NCBI GenBank assembly: GCA_938014885.1
Contig: CALLQI010000020.1
Span: forward strand, 59,844 to 123,843
DNA: 64,000 nucleotides
Reading direction: 5' to 3'
Source of the DNA: an uncultured bacterium
GTDB lineage: Bacteria; Planctomycetota; UBA8742; UBA2392
Part shown: piece by piece, positions 15,158 through 23,963 of the stretch
Layout: every line of letters starts with the position of its first letter
Position numbering within the stretch: the stretch's first letter is position 1
Made by a program: the position numbers and the translations under genes
Notes under the pieces: generated by a model
Database searches by the model: none
The model's input: the letters and a program-made list of their open reading frames with translations, nothing else
Told to the model about the DNA's origin: nothing

Positions 15158-17371
15158 CTACTCGTCCCAGAACAAGCCGTACTTGGTTGCCAGCACCTGT
15201 GTCTTGTTGCGGTCTTCTTTGCCGGGGTAGCTGTCGGTGCCTCCGCTGTCGATGAAGATGCCGAAGTTCTTGGCGAGGCGGCCTCCCGCGTATTCGGCTG
15301 CTCCGCCGAAGCCGAGGCTGCTTCCGCCGGCCTGGTACACGTCGTCGCCGCCGTTGTCCCAGAACATGCCGAAGCCGTTTTGCGCGCAGGCACCTAGCCC
15401 AAGGCCGTCGCAGCGGTACACGTCGTTGCCCGCGCCGTCGTAGAAATAGCCGGTCACGATGTCCCAGGTGCCGCCGATGCTGGCGGCCGTCTTGCCGACG
15501 TAGACGTCATTGCCCTTGTCATCCATGAACACGCCCACGGCCGCATGTGCTGCGGCCGCCAAGCCGTATCGCGAACTGTGGTAGATGTCGTCGCCATCCA
15601 TGTCGCGCACGGCGCCGACGGCCATGAAGTACCCGCAAGCCAGGCCGAACTCGCCGGCGTCGTAGATGTCGTTGCCTTTGACATCGACAACCAGGCCAAC
15701 GCCGCCGCAAGCCAGCGTACGCCAGCCAAAGCCGCAACCAATGCCGCCGCCCATCCACTCGCCTTGCGTGCCATATGCGCTGGGCTGCTTGCCGGTGCAG
15801 CGGTAGCGGTCATCACCGCCAAACTCAATCAGGTAGCCCACGCCGCCCGGCTGGCCGCAACCGATGCTGTAGACGTGGGCGTCATACACGTCGTTGCCCG
15901 CCATATCGACAACACCGCCAAGTCCGTAGGCAGCGCAGCCGATTGAGTTCGTGCCACCGAGGTATCGGTCGTTGCCAGAAATGTCCGTCAGAATGCCAAT
16001 GCCGCCAAAAGCGGCGCCGATGCCCCAATCGCCGGATTGGTACGTGTCGTCTCCGGTCTCATCTGCGAGTAACGCGGTCCCCAGCACACCGCTGGCAACA
16101 CCCCACTTGCCCGTGGCGCGGTAGAGATCGTTGCCCAGCATGTCGTAAACAATGCTTACTTTGTGTCCGTGACGCGTTGTGGCACAGTCAATGTATTCGT
16201 CGTCCCCGCCGAGATCAAAGATGACGGCCGGGGCATGCGGCCCTCCCGTCCACACGTTGCGGCCCTTGCCTCCAATGGCGACAAGGCCATAGCTGGTCTG
16301 GAAGCAAACTACGTGTCCGACCACAAAGTCCTTGGTACTAACGCCGTCGGGCACCGGCCAGCGAGTCGTGTCGTCGTCCTTGGGCCACGCACCTTCCAAG
16401 GTCCAGCGGATCATGAGCATCGATGCGCGCATTGCTGCAAACACTTCAGCCACTCTGAGATCCAGGCTGCGCACGGCGGTTACAAGTGCTGCGCTAGTCT
16501 CGAACCCGGGCTGTCCGCGCCATGCGAACTCGGCCTCGAGGGCTGGTGTGCGCAGGGCGGCGATGGAGTCGGCATCTGTGCCGGCGAGGACATCAAGGGA
16601 CTTCAGCGCTTCGTCCATGACCTTGCCCAGCCACTTCTGAAGATCGGCAGGATCTCGTGGTGCCTCCGGGGCTTCAACAGTCGTTGACTCCAGCGGTTGA
16701 ACGTCTGCCAGCTTGAGCAACGCGTCGCGGTAGTGCCCTTCAGCGATCATATTGCCAGTTTGGTCAATCCACTGGTGCGCCGACAGCGGGTCGCTTAGCA
16801 GCAGGTCGGTGCTGCTCAGGTTTTCGTAGCTGTCCCACAAGTCGAGTTCGCGTTCGTGGGCGGCTGTTAAATTGTCCCATTCGTCCGCGAGCTTTTGCTT
16901 CTGGATTTGCGGCCACAGCTTTTCGCGCAGCGGGCCGCCCTGGGTTACGGCGATGTACTTGCGCCAGTCGTAGGTCCGCTTGCGCTTGTCGAGGTGCGTG
17001 TACAGCTCTTTGTACGCGGCCTTAGGGTCGCCGAGCTTGATCTTCACGGTCAGGGTTTCGCGTTTGTCGCCTTCGGCTGAGCGGCTGATCTCGACCTCGA
17101 CCACGTCGCCGGGCTTGGTGGCGTAGAGCGCGCGGCAGAAGTCATCGAGGCTGGCGAGCTCTTTACCGGCCCACTTCTGAAGGCGGTCGTTTTCTTTGAT
17201 CACGATTTCGCCGGCCTCGTTGCGGGCACCGCCCTGGTACAGGGTCAGGTCTTCGCGCATCGCGGCCCCGAACAGCCCGAACGTGAATTTGCGTGGGGGC
17301 TTGCTGTCTTGCGCCAGCACCAGCAGGGGTGCCGCGAGCAATACGCACAGGGCTACGACGATCTTGGCCAT
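15158..17371 (-). CDS. Secreted protein with PDZ-like domain and 12 GND-Y repeats
   Basis: 737 aa with a clear signal peptide (MAKIVVALCVLLAAPLLVLA, cleavage near Q21). Residues about 50-115 look PDZ-like (ENDRLQKWAGKELASLDDF, then KPGDVVEVEISR). The middle is helical. From about residue 395 to the end there are 12 repeats of about 27-30 residues centred on D-x-x-G-(N/D)-D-x-Y, for example DISGNDRY, DMAGNDVY and DGAGNDVY, separated by Gly-rich strands. These resemble short beta-hairpin/propeller or calcium-binding turns, but I do not recognise the family. It starts after a strong AAGGAG. Divergent from the gene at 17461, so the roughly 90-bp gap holds both promoters. Probably periplasmic or surface exposed. 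Confidence 0.8.
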   Translation of the reverse strand: MAKIVVALCVLLAAPLLVLAQDSKPPRKFTFGLFGAAMREDLTLYQGGARNEAGEIVIKENDRLQKWAGKELASLDDFCRALYATKPGDVVEVEISRSAEGDKRETLTVKIKLGDPKAAYKELYTHLDKRKRTYDWRKYIAVTQGGPLREKLWPQIQKQKLADEWDNLTAAHERELDLWDSYENLSSTDLLLSDPLSAHQWIDQTGNMIAEGHYRDALLKLADVQPLESTTVEAPEAPRDPADLQKWLGKVMDEALKSLDVLAGTDADSIAALRTPALEAEFAWRGQPGFETSAALVTAVRSLDLRVAEVFAAMRASMLMIRWTLEGAWPKDDDTTRWPVPDGVSTKDFVVGHVVCFQTSYGLVAIGGKGRNVWTGGPHAPAVIFDLGGDDEYIDCATTRHGHKVSIVYDMLGNDLYRATGKWGVASGVLGTALLADETGDDTYQSGDWGIGAAFGGIGILTDISGNDRYLGGTNSIGCAAYGLGGVVDMAGNDVYDAHVYSIGCGQPGGVGYLIEFGGDDRYRCTGKQPSAYGTQGEWMGGGIGCGFGWRTLACGGVGLVVDVKGNDIYDAGEFGLACGYFMAVGAVRDMDGDDIYHSSRYGLAAAAHAAVGVFMDDKGNDVYVGKTAASIGGTWDIVTGYFYDGAGNDVYRCDGLGLGACAQNGFGMFWDNGGDDVYQAGGSSLGFGGAAEYAGGRLAKNFGIFIDSGGTDSYPGKEDRNKTQVLATKYGLFWDE

Positions 17372-17386
17372 GACGGCTCCTTTTTT

Positions 17387-17409
17387 GTTCCCACTTCGCG
17401 AGTTCCCAC
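17387..17409. promoter_or_regulatory. Paired GTTCCCAC direct repeats in divergent promoter region
   Basis: GTTCCCAC occurs at 17387-17394 and 17402-17409, 15 bp apart, between two divergent exported-protein genes. Could be a tandem operator; the evidence is only position and repetition. Confidence 0.25.
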
Positions 17410-17460
17410 GTTAACTTGTCCGGCACTCGATTCGACGCCAACCGCATTTTGAGACGACTC

Positions 17461-20400
17461 ATGAGCCAGAAGACAACGATCTTCATTTTGGCAGGACTTG
17501 CCATTTGCATTCTCGCGGGCGCAGGCGTTTTCTTTGCTGGCGGCGGGTTCGGCTTCGGCGGCGGCAACGACCGCGACGGCCACAACGCACGCCACGCCAA
17601 GGCCAACCCCTTTGCCGATGAGGCCGACCCGTTCGGTCCCTTCAGCCCCGTCGGCGAAGACGAACACGGCGCCTACGAACTGACCACCGACGGTCGCCGC
17701 ATCTACATTGATAGTGAAGGCCGCCGCTACACACTCGAGAACGGCAAGCGCACCTACGTGGACCGCTTCGGCAACGTGCTGCGCGAAGGCCGCGCGGCCG
17801 GCGGCACAGATCGCGAAGGGCGTGGAGGCCGAGAAGGCCGCGGTGGGAGTGATGCATCGTCCACGGGCACCGGCGGCACGGGCGACGCGGGTGATCGCTC
17901 TGAAGCCGAGCCTGAGCAGCCGCTTGATCCCGGCGCGCTCAGCGGCCAGGTCGTTGATGACTTCGGCAACCCGTACCCCGGCGCGACTGTGGTGGCCGTG
18001 CCCGCAGGGGCCGAACAGCGCACGGCGAGCACCAATGAGGAAGGCCGCTTTGCGCTGGCCGACATGCCGGCACAGGTCGTGATCAGCGTGGTGGCGCGCG
18101 ACAAGTGGGGCAACAGCAGCAAGGCGCTCAACACGCGGCTGGCGGCTGGCGCGAAGCTGGCGCTGGCGGACCCGTTGGTGCTGCCGCGCGACACTTCAAT
18201 TCGCGGCACCGTGCGCAGCAGCGACGACGGCAGCCCGCTTGCCGGTGCGGCCGTGATCCTGCTGCTTGGCGGCCAAAGCAAGGCCAGCGTGACTACCAGC
18301 GGCGACGGCTCGTTCGAGTTCAGCAAACTTGCGCCGGAGGCCTACCGGGTGCAGGTCACGCGCGAGGGTTACACGCCCCGCATCTTCAACAACGTGAACC
18401 CGCCGATGACCCTGGATGCGGAACTCGCGCCCGGCACGGTGATCTCTGGCGTGGTCAGCGACGGCGGCGGCAATCCCGTGGCCAACGCGCGCGTCGCCTG
18501 CGACTTCCACGCCGAGCCCAACCAGCACTTCCACACGGAAGCATTCACCGACGAATCCGGCTTCTATGCCGTGAAATGCCAGCCCGAAAGCCAGCACAAC
18601 ACCCTGACGGTGGTGGCCGCTGGGTTCAAATCGCAGCAGCGCGCACTGGTGCGCAGTGGCGATGCCGGCGTCAACTTCAAGCTGGAGCCTTCGGGCAACG
18701 TGGTGCTGCGCGGCCGTCTGCTCACACGCAGCGGGGTGCCGGTGACGGCGGCGAGCTTCACGGCGTTTGGCGCGGACGGCAAGTCGCGCAAGGTGCACCA
18801 GTCGATCGGGCCGGGCGCTGACGGCGCGTTCTGGTGCGAAGTCGCCCCCGACGCCAGCCAGTTGCGGGTGAAAGGCCCCGGATTGTCGCAGTTGCAGGTG
18901 GACTACGCGGCCGCACCGGGCGGCGAAGTGGAACTTGGCGACCTGTATCTGGACGCGGGCTACGCGGTGTTTGGGGTCGTGCACGACGGCACCGAAGCGC
19001 AGACTCCGATTGCCAACGCCGAAGTCAGCGTGGGCAGCACGAAGGTGCAAACCGACGCCGAGGGCAGGTATCGGATCGAAGGCTTGAACGAAGAGCCGTT
19101 CATCGTGCGGGTGCTGCACGCGGCCTACTTGGGAACGGCGATCACGATCACGCCCGTCCCCGGCGAACACGAGATCGAACGCAACATCGCGCTGAGCAAA
19201 TCAAACTTCGAAGCACGCGCGATTGTGAAGCACGCCGAAACCGGCGAGCCGCTGCCGGGCGTGAAGCTGACGGCCACGGATTACGGGCAAGTGCACACCA
19301 CCGGCGCGGACGGGCTGGTAACACTGACTGGGCTGTCGTCGATGAAGATCAACGTGGTGCTCGAGAAAGCGGGTTTCGCCAAGCTGACGCTGCAACTGAC
19401 GGCCGACGTGTCGGACAAAGTCAGCAGCGCGCCGCCGCAGGAAGTGCTGATGTCGCCAGGCAGCACTATCACGGGCGTGTGCACCACGGCCGGTTCGCCG
19501 CTGCCCGCGACCTCGAAGGTGGAAATCTGGAACGCCAGCAAGCTTGTCGCCACGCTGCTCACCGATACAGAAGGTCGCTACACCAGCGACGCGCTGCCGC
19601 TGGGCGTGTACTTCATCGGCCTGCCCGAGTTTCACTACGTGCCGCGCGCGGTGACGCTGGTGCCGGAAGGGCTTGAGCATGACATTGAGATCGGCGTGAT
19701 CAGCCACGTTCGCGGTACGGTCAAACGCAGCAACGGGCAGCCTCATGCCAACGCAGGCATTTACGTGTACCGGCGCGACAACGTGTACTGGAGCGCCACG
19801 ATCTACACCGACCCGGAAGGCCGCTACGAGAGCACCAACCTGTTCCCGGGTACATGGGTGTTCTGCGCACTGAAGACGCAGGCCGACACGGCCGCGCAAT
19901 TTGCAGTTGATGTCGAGATTACCAAGGCGGGCTGGTCCGACATCAACGTGCAACTGCCACAGATCACCGGCGTGATTACCGGGCGCGTGACCTACCCAAG
20001 CGGGCAGCCGGTGGCCGGGGCGCGGGTCAGCGTCACGAACCTGACCGCCAACTTCCCGCGCGCCTTGCTGGCGGCCTATGTCGTCACTGACGCCACCGGG
20101 CACTACCGCGCCGAGCGCCTCGAAAACGGCGCGCAGATGATCGTGCGCGTCGGCGGCTACCAGGACCAGGCTGCCACGGGCACGGCGTTTTCGCAGGTGC
20201 TCACGGTACCCAGCAACGACACGCCCGTTGAGGCCGACCTGGTGGTGGCGGAATCCAGCCTCACGGTCCGGGTGACGTACTCACGGGCCGACGCGGGCCC
20301 GCTGCTGGATGGTGGTCCGTTGTGCTACCTGGTGGACGCGCAGGGGCGGCTCAGCGGGCTGTACTTCGGCGGGGGGCGGTTTGCGGGGCACGTGGACCTG

Positions 20401-20538
20401 TATGATGTCATCCCGGGCGAATACACGCTGCACATCACGCACCGCGGCTGCAAGCTGGCTTCGGCGCAGCTGACGGTGGGTGAAACCGCTCCGACGGGGG
20501 TACACGCCACGATTGAACTTGAGCCACGGGGGTCGTGA
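17461..20538 (+). CDS. Large exported protein with nine carboxypeptidase-regulatory-like domains
   Basis: 1025 aa. The N-terminal MSQKTTIFILAGLAICILAG span followed by a Gly-rich linker suggests an uncleaved anchor. A charged, Gly-rich region (about 30-160) includes a YTLENGKRTYVDRFGN strand pair. From about residue 160 onward there are nine transthyretin-like carboxypeptidase-regulatory units, each opening with a motif such as LSGQVVDDFGNPYPGATV, IRGTVRSSDDGSPLAGAAV, VRGTVKRSNGQPHANAGI or ITGRVTYPSGQPVAGARV. No peptidase active site is present. Likely a periplasmic or surface adhesion/structural protein. The open frame begins 15 codons earlier (17416), but ATG 17461 places the hydrophobic anchor at the terminus. 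Confidence 0.8.
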   Translation: MSQKTTIFILAGLAICILAGAGVFFAGGGFGFGGGNDRDGHNARHAKANPFADEADPFGPFSPVGEDEHGAYELTTDGRRIYIDSEGRRYTLENGKRTYVDRFGNVLREGRAAGGTDREGRGGREGRGGSDASSTGTGGTGDAGDRSEAEPEQPLDPGALSGQVVDDFGNPYPGATVVAVPAGAEQRTASTNEEGRFALADMPAQVVISVVARDKWGNSSKALNTRLAAGAKLALADPLVLPRDTSIRGTVRSSDDGSPLAGAAVILLLGGQSKASVTTSGDGSFEFSKLAPEAYRVQVTREGYTPRIFNNVNPPMTLDAELAPGTVISGVVSDGGGNPVANARVACDFHAEPNQHFHTEAFTDESGFYAVKCQPESQHNTLTVVAAGFKSQQRALVRSGDAGVNFKLEPSGNVVLRGRLLTRSGVPVTAASFTAFGADGKSRKVHQSIGPGADGAFWCEVAPDASQLRVKGPGLSQLQVDYAAAPGGEVELGDLYLDAGYAVFGVVHDGTEAQTPIANAEVSVGSTKVQTDAEGRYRIEGLNEEPFIVRVLHAAYLGTAITITPVPGEHEIERNIALSKSNFEARAIVKHAETGEPLPGVKLTATDYGQVHTTGADGLVTLTGLSSMKINVVLEKAGFAKLTLQLTADVSDKVSSAPPQEVLMSPGSTITGVCTTAGSPLPATSKVEIWNASKLVATLLTDTEGRYTSDALPLGVYFIGLPEFHYVPRAVTLVPEGLEHDIEIGVISHVRGTVKRSNGQPHANAGIYVYRRDNVYWSATIYTDPEGRYESTNLFPGTWVFCALKTQADTAAQFAVDVEITKAGWSDINVQLPQITGVITGRVTYPSGQPVAGARVSVTNLTANFPRALLAAYVVTDATGHYRAERLENGAQMIVRVGGYQDQAATGTAFSQVLTVPSNDTPVEADLVVAESSLTVRVTYSRADAGPLLDGGPLCYLVDAQGRLSGLYFGGGRFAGHVDLYDVIPGEYTLHITHRGCKLASAQLTVGETAPTGVHATIELEPRGS

Positions 20539-20616
20539 CGGCGGCATGATTTGCTATCCCTTCGCGGGATCTTCTTCGTATGTTGGGGACCGTTTGCCCC
20601 CGCCATTGGAGATCCC

Positions 20617-21789
20617 ATGCGCAAGTTGCTGCTTGCACCCCTGGTGCTGTTTACGATTGCCGGCGCCTCGCTGGCACAGGACGATGCCCCGGCCGCCAAG
20701 GCCCCGGGCGGTACGCTGAAGGCCGCGCGCGTCACCGAGATGCGCTTTGAAATCAAGAACTTCCAGGGCGAATGGAAGGTGAAGTCCATCGTCGCCCCGG
20801 GCGCCACCGTAAAGGCCGGCGACGTTCTGGCTGAGCTGGACTCGGCCGAGTTTGCCGACGCGCTGGCCCGCGCCAAAGAAGACCTGCAGGCGGCCGAACT
20901 TGGCCTGAAGGCCACCCAGGAAGCCGACGAACAGCACAAGCGCACCTTCCCGTTGCAGTTGGCCAAGGCCAAGCGCGACATGGAACGTTCCGCCGACGCA
21001 CTGGATTACTTCATCAAGACCGAACGCGCCAACCGTGTCCGCGACGCGGAACTGGGTCTCGAAAGCTTCCGTAACAGCGTCGAAGACCAGGAAGAGGAAT
21101 TGCGTCAGCTTGAAACCCTGTACAAGGGCAACGACCTGGCCAAGGAGTCGCAGGACATCGTGCTGAACCGTTCCAAGCGCCGCCTGGCCCAGAGCCGCGA
21201 GCGCCTTGCCATGTCCGAGGCGCGCCACAAGCGCTGGGTGGACATTGAACTGCCGCGCACCCTCGAAGACCTGACCGCCGGGGCCGAGATGGCCAAGATT
21301 GAGTACGAGCGGCTCAGCCGGGCCGAAAAGGCCGGCAACGGCGAGCTTGCCATGCGCCTTGTGCGCGCCGACCGCGCCCTCAAGGATGCCCAGAAGCGGG
21401 TGACCGAATTTGAAGCCGAGAAAGACGCCTTCAAACTGACTGCCGCCTATGACGGCATCGTGCTGGTGGGCGGCATGCAGGGCAACGACGGCATCAGCGC
21501 GGGCATCAAGGCCGGCGACAAGCTGAATCGCGGCCAGGTGGTGGTCACTCTGCTGGACACCAGCAAGCTGCTGCTGAACGTGGACGTGCCGCTGGCCAAG
21601 CGCGCGGATTACGCCGTGGGCAAGGAACACACCGTGTCCTGCGCCGACCTGGGTGCCCAGGCCACCGGCAAGGTCGTCGCGCGCGGCGTCATTGCCAACG
21701 GCGGCCGCCTTACCGTGCAGTTCGAGATCGACAACAAGGCCGGCAACCTGATGGCCGGGGCTAACGCCACGGTCGGCAGCGCGGAGTAG
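20617..21789 (+). CDS. Exported HlyD/RND-adaptor-like protein
   Basis: 390 aa with a signal peptide (MRKLLLAPLVLFTIAGASLA). A biotinyl-lipoyl-like strand KVKSIVAPGATVKAGDVLAE is followed by a long alpha-hairpin coiled coil (about 75-250, rich in Glu/Lys/Arg) and then a beta-barrel region with TAAYDGIVLVGG and GDKLNRGQVVVTLLD, the membrane-fusion protein pattern. No transporter gene lies beside it, so its partner is unknown. GGAG precedes the ATG at 20617 by 5 nt. It is the second gene in a same-strand run of exported proteins. Confidence 0.75.
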   Translation: MRKLLLAPLVLFTIAGASLAQDDAPAAKAPGGTLKAARVTEMRFEIKNFQGEWKVKSIVAPGATVKAGDVLAELDSAEFADALARAKEDLQAAELGLKATQEADEQHKRTFPLQLAKAKRDMERSADALDYFIKTERANRVRDAELGLESFRNSVEDQEEELRQLETLYKGNDLAKESQDIVLNRSKRRLAQSRERLAMSEARHKRWVDIELPRTLEDLTAGAEMAKIEYERLSRAEKAGNGELAMRLVRADRALKDAQKRVTEFEAEKDAFKLTAAYDGIVLVGGMQGNDGISAGIKAGDKLNRGQVVVTLLDTSKLLLNVDVPLAKRADYAVGKEHTVSCADLGAQATGKVVARGVIANGGRLTVQFEIDNKAGNLMAGANATVGSAE

Positions 21790-21815
21790 TTGTGGCGAGC
21801 AGCCCGGAGACACCC

Positions 21816-23030
21816 ATGCGATATGCGCCCCTTGCGTTCCTTTGCGCGCTGACGGCTGCCTTGGCCGTCAGCGCCTGCACGCCCAGCGGTCCGCCCTCAA
21901 GCGCCACGAAAGTGCTGCCCCAGGGTGCGGCCACGGGCACGCCCGTGAAGCCAGACGAAGCGCCTGTTACATGGAAGTACCAGAAGCAGCTGGATGACGC
22001 GGTACGCTGGATTCTGGACAACCAGAAGGCCAAGGGCGACTGGGGCTATATGACCGAGCGCCCCTACGACATCTACCTCGGCAGCATCAACAGCCTGCAC
22101 GTGTGGGGCAACGCAAGCACGGCGCTGTGCGTGATGGGGCTGATGTCCGTGCCCGCCACGGACGAAATCACGGCGGCCGCGCGCAAGGGCCTTGAATACC
22201 TGGTGAACGCGCCGGACACGCCGCGCGCCACCATGGACACGTTCTACAACGTGTGGTCGCACGCCTACATGATCCAGGCGCTGTGCGAGGCCATGGGCGA
22301 CGCGCGCTTTGCGGACCTCAAAGCAAACATGCGCAAACGGGCCGAGCACGAACTGCGCCGCCTGCTTGATCACCAAAGCCTCGACGGCGGATGGGGCTAC
22401 TACGACTTCGACCATCGCACGCTGCGACCCAGTGGCGATATCAGCACCCCGTTCACCACGGCGGCCGCACTTGTTGCGCTCAAGGAAGCACAAAGGGCCG
22501 ACCTGCCCGTGCGCGACCGGTTGATTGAGATCGGGGTGGATTACGTCCAGCGCCACCGCATCCCAAACGGTGCCTACTACTACAGCACCGGCCACATGCA
22601 CTACCCGCAGGGTGAGGCCAGCCTGCCGCGCGGCAGCATGGGCCGCAGCCAGTCAGGCGACAACGCCCTGTACACCTGGAATCGTCAGTTGACCCAGCAG
22701 GACTTGCAGAAGGCGCTTGACTACTTCCTTGGGCCTGAGCACGTCTTCATCGAAATCGGCCGCGGCCGGCAATTCCCGCACGAGGCCTGGTACGCGACGG
22801 CGCCGTACTACTACTACTTCGGTCACTATTACGCGTCGCGCAACGTGCTGGCCCTGCCGCCTGAGCTGCAGCCCCGCTACGGCGACAAATTGGCTGAACT
22901 GATTGTGGCCGGGCAGTACGACGACGGCAGCTTCTGGGATTACCCGCTTTACGGATACGCCAAGCCTTACGGTACGGGCTACGGCGTGATCATCCTGAGC
23001 AACTGCAAGAAGGCGATCGAGCAGAAGTAG
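21816..23030 (+). CDS. Lipoprotein with prenyltransferase/squalene-cyclase-like toroid
   Basis: 404 aa. Lipobox AVSAC (Cys at about residue 21) predicts lipidation. The body reads as an alpha/alpha toroid of the prenyltransferase/terpene cyclase superfamily: VRWILDNQKAKGDWGYMTER, HQSLDGGWGYYDFDH and GQYDDGSFWDYPL are QW-like repeats with Gly-Trp turns. The catalytic Asp-rich DXDD motif of cyclases is not seen, so it is more likely a binding or structural protein. The ATG at 21816 has GGAG; an upstream GTG at 21792 would move the signal peptide away from the N-terminus. It begins 26 nt after the membrane-fusion-like gene. Confidence 0.75.
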   Translation: MRYAPLAFLCALTAALAVSACTPSGPPSSATKVLPQGAATGTPVKPDEAPVTWKYQKQLDDAVRWILDNQKAKGDWGYMTERPYDIYLGSINSLHVWGNASTALCVMGLMSVPATDEITAAARKGLEYLVNAPDTPRATMDTFYNVWSHAYMIQALCEAMGDARFADLKANMRKRAEHELRRLLDHQSLDGGWGYYDFDHRTLRPSGDISTPFTTAAALVALKEAQRADLPVRDRLIEIGVDYVQRHRIPNGAYYYSTGHMHYPQGEASLPRGSMGRSQSGDNALYTWNRQLTQQDLQKALDYFLGPEHVFIEIGRGRQFPHEAWYATAPYYYYFGHYYASRNVLALPPELQPRYGDKLAELIVAGQYDDGSFWDYPLYGYAKPYGTGYGVIILSNCKKAIEQK

Positions 23031-23049
23031 AAGTAAGGCTGAATCGAAC

Positions 23050-23595
23050 ATGGCCCGATGGATCCACGCGCTTACGGACCTTTGCCTGGGCATCCTGGTG
23101 GGTGTCAGCGTGGGGGCGTCGGTTGCGGCCAGTGTGATTTTTGGCGTATCGCGCGAGTCGGGCTATCCCAAGCAGTACGCCAACACCCTAGCCGGCAGCA
23201 TGTTTGACCGGCTGGGGCTGCCGATGGTGATCCTGGCCGCGCTGGCAACCGCGGGCTGCATCTATGCGGCCCTGAAGCCCCCGGTGGGGGTCATGCCCAG
23301 CCGCCGCCTGCTTGCGGCCTGGAAGCTGATGGCCGCGGCCGCCGTGCTGATGCTGGCCGGGGCACTGGCCACACAGTTCTACTTCGCGCCGACCATGAAG
23401 CACCTGCGCGAAAACAGCACCTGGGTCGACGGCGAACTGGTGGACCCGGCCGAGAAAGCGACGTTTGGCCGCACTCACGGCCTCAGCATGGCGGTAAGCC
23501 TTGCGGCAACGGTGCTGGCGGCGGGTTTGGTGGTGGGGCGGCGGGTGGGATCGCCAGTTGCGGAACTGAAGAAGCCCATTTCCCGCTTGACCTGA
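23050..23595 (+). CDS. DUF4149/TMEM205-like four-span membrane protein
   Basis: 181 aa with four hydrophobic spans: about 10-32, 55-75, 90-110 and 145-165. A conserved-looking segment FGRTHGLSMAVSLAAT precedes the last span and matches the His-containing motif of DUF4149 (TMEM205-like) proteins. Function unknown; the family name is inferred from topology and this motif. Starts 19 nt after the toroid lipoprotein gene, so it probably shares its transcript. Confidence 0.6.
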   Translation: MARWIHALTDLCLGILVGVSVGASVAASVIFGVSRESGYPKQYANTLAGSMFDRLGLPMVILAALATAGCIYAALKPPVGVMPSRRLLAAWKLMAAAAVLMLAGALATQFYFAPTMKHLRENSTWVDGELVDPAEKATFGRTHGLSMAVSLAATVLAAGLVVGRRVGSPVAELKKPISRLT

Positions 23596-23668
23596 TTGTT
23601 GGTTGCGGTATCGTCAATGCTCCCCCGTTAGAGAACCCCTGTAAACTTCGCCCTGGATGGGGATCGTT

Positions 23669-23881
23669 ATGCGCAACACCGTCGCCGTGCTGCTTCTGGC
23701 AGTGATCGGTTTTGGCCTCAGCGGCTGCTTCTCGTTCGTTGACTGGCAGCACAACCTGAACCACTTCCGCGCGTGGAACGAAGACCTTGATCGTATGCAC
23801 CGTTCGATCGACCGGTTCTTCTTCAACTACGACTACGACGACCCGAGCCGCGACATCGAATACGAGTCGCCGAACACCTAA
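23669..23881 (+). CDS. Small lipoprotein, hypothetical
   Basis: 70-residue protein with a signal sequence and lipobox GFGLSGC (Cys at about residue 20). The mature part is short and aromatic (VDWQHNLNHFRAWNEDL, then FFFNYDYDDPSRD) and ends in an acidic tail. GGGGAT precedes the ATG at 23669. Followed 24 nt later by a strong rho-independent terminator, which supports independent expression. No family recognised. Confidence 0.65.
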   Translation: MRNTVAVLLLAVIGFGLSGCFSFVDWQHNLNHFRAWNEDLDRMHRSIDRFFFNYDYDDPSRDIEYESPNT

Positions 23882-23904
23882 GCATTTTCGATGCAAACTT
23901 ACCC

Positions 23905-23950
23905 CGCGCAGCTTTCCAGCCCGTCTGTGAAAGCTGCGCGTGTCTTTTTT
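23905..23950 (+). terminator. Strong rho-independent terminator
   Basis: Perfect 12-bp stem CGCGCAGCTTTC (23905-23916) / GAAAGCTGCGCG (23929-23940), 12-nt loop, then TGTC and six T. It ends the small lipoprotein transcript. The stem makes a start at GTG 23940 for the next gene unlikely. Confidence 0.9.
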
Positions 23951-23963
23951 CCCGGGGCCCCGC

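Noticed and set aside
23940..23963. GTG 23940 as the start of the amino acid permease
   Set aside because: It is the last base of a strong terminator stem for the upstream gene; GTG 23964 gives the expected N-terminus.
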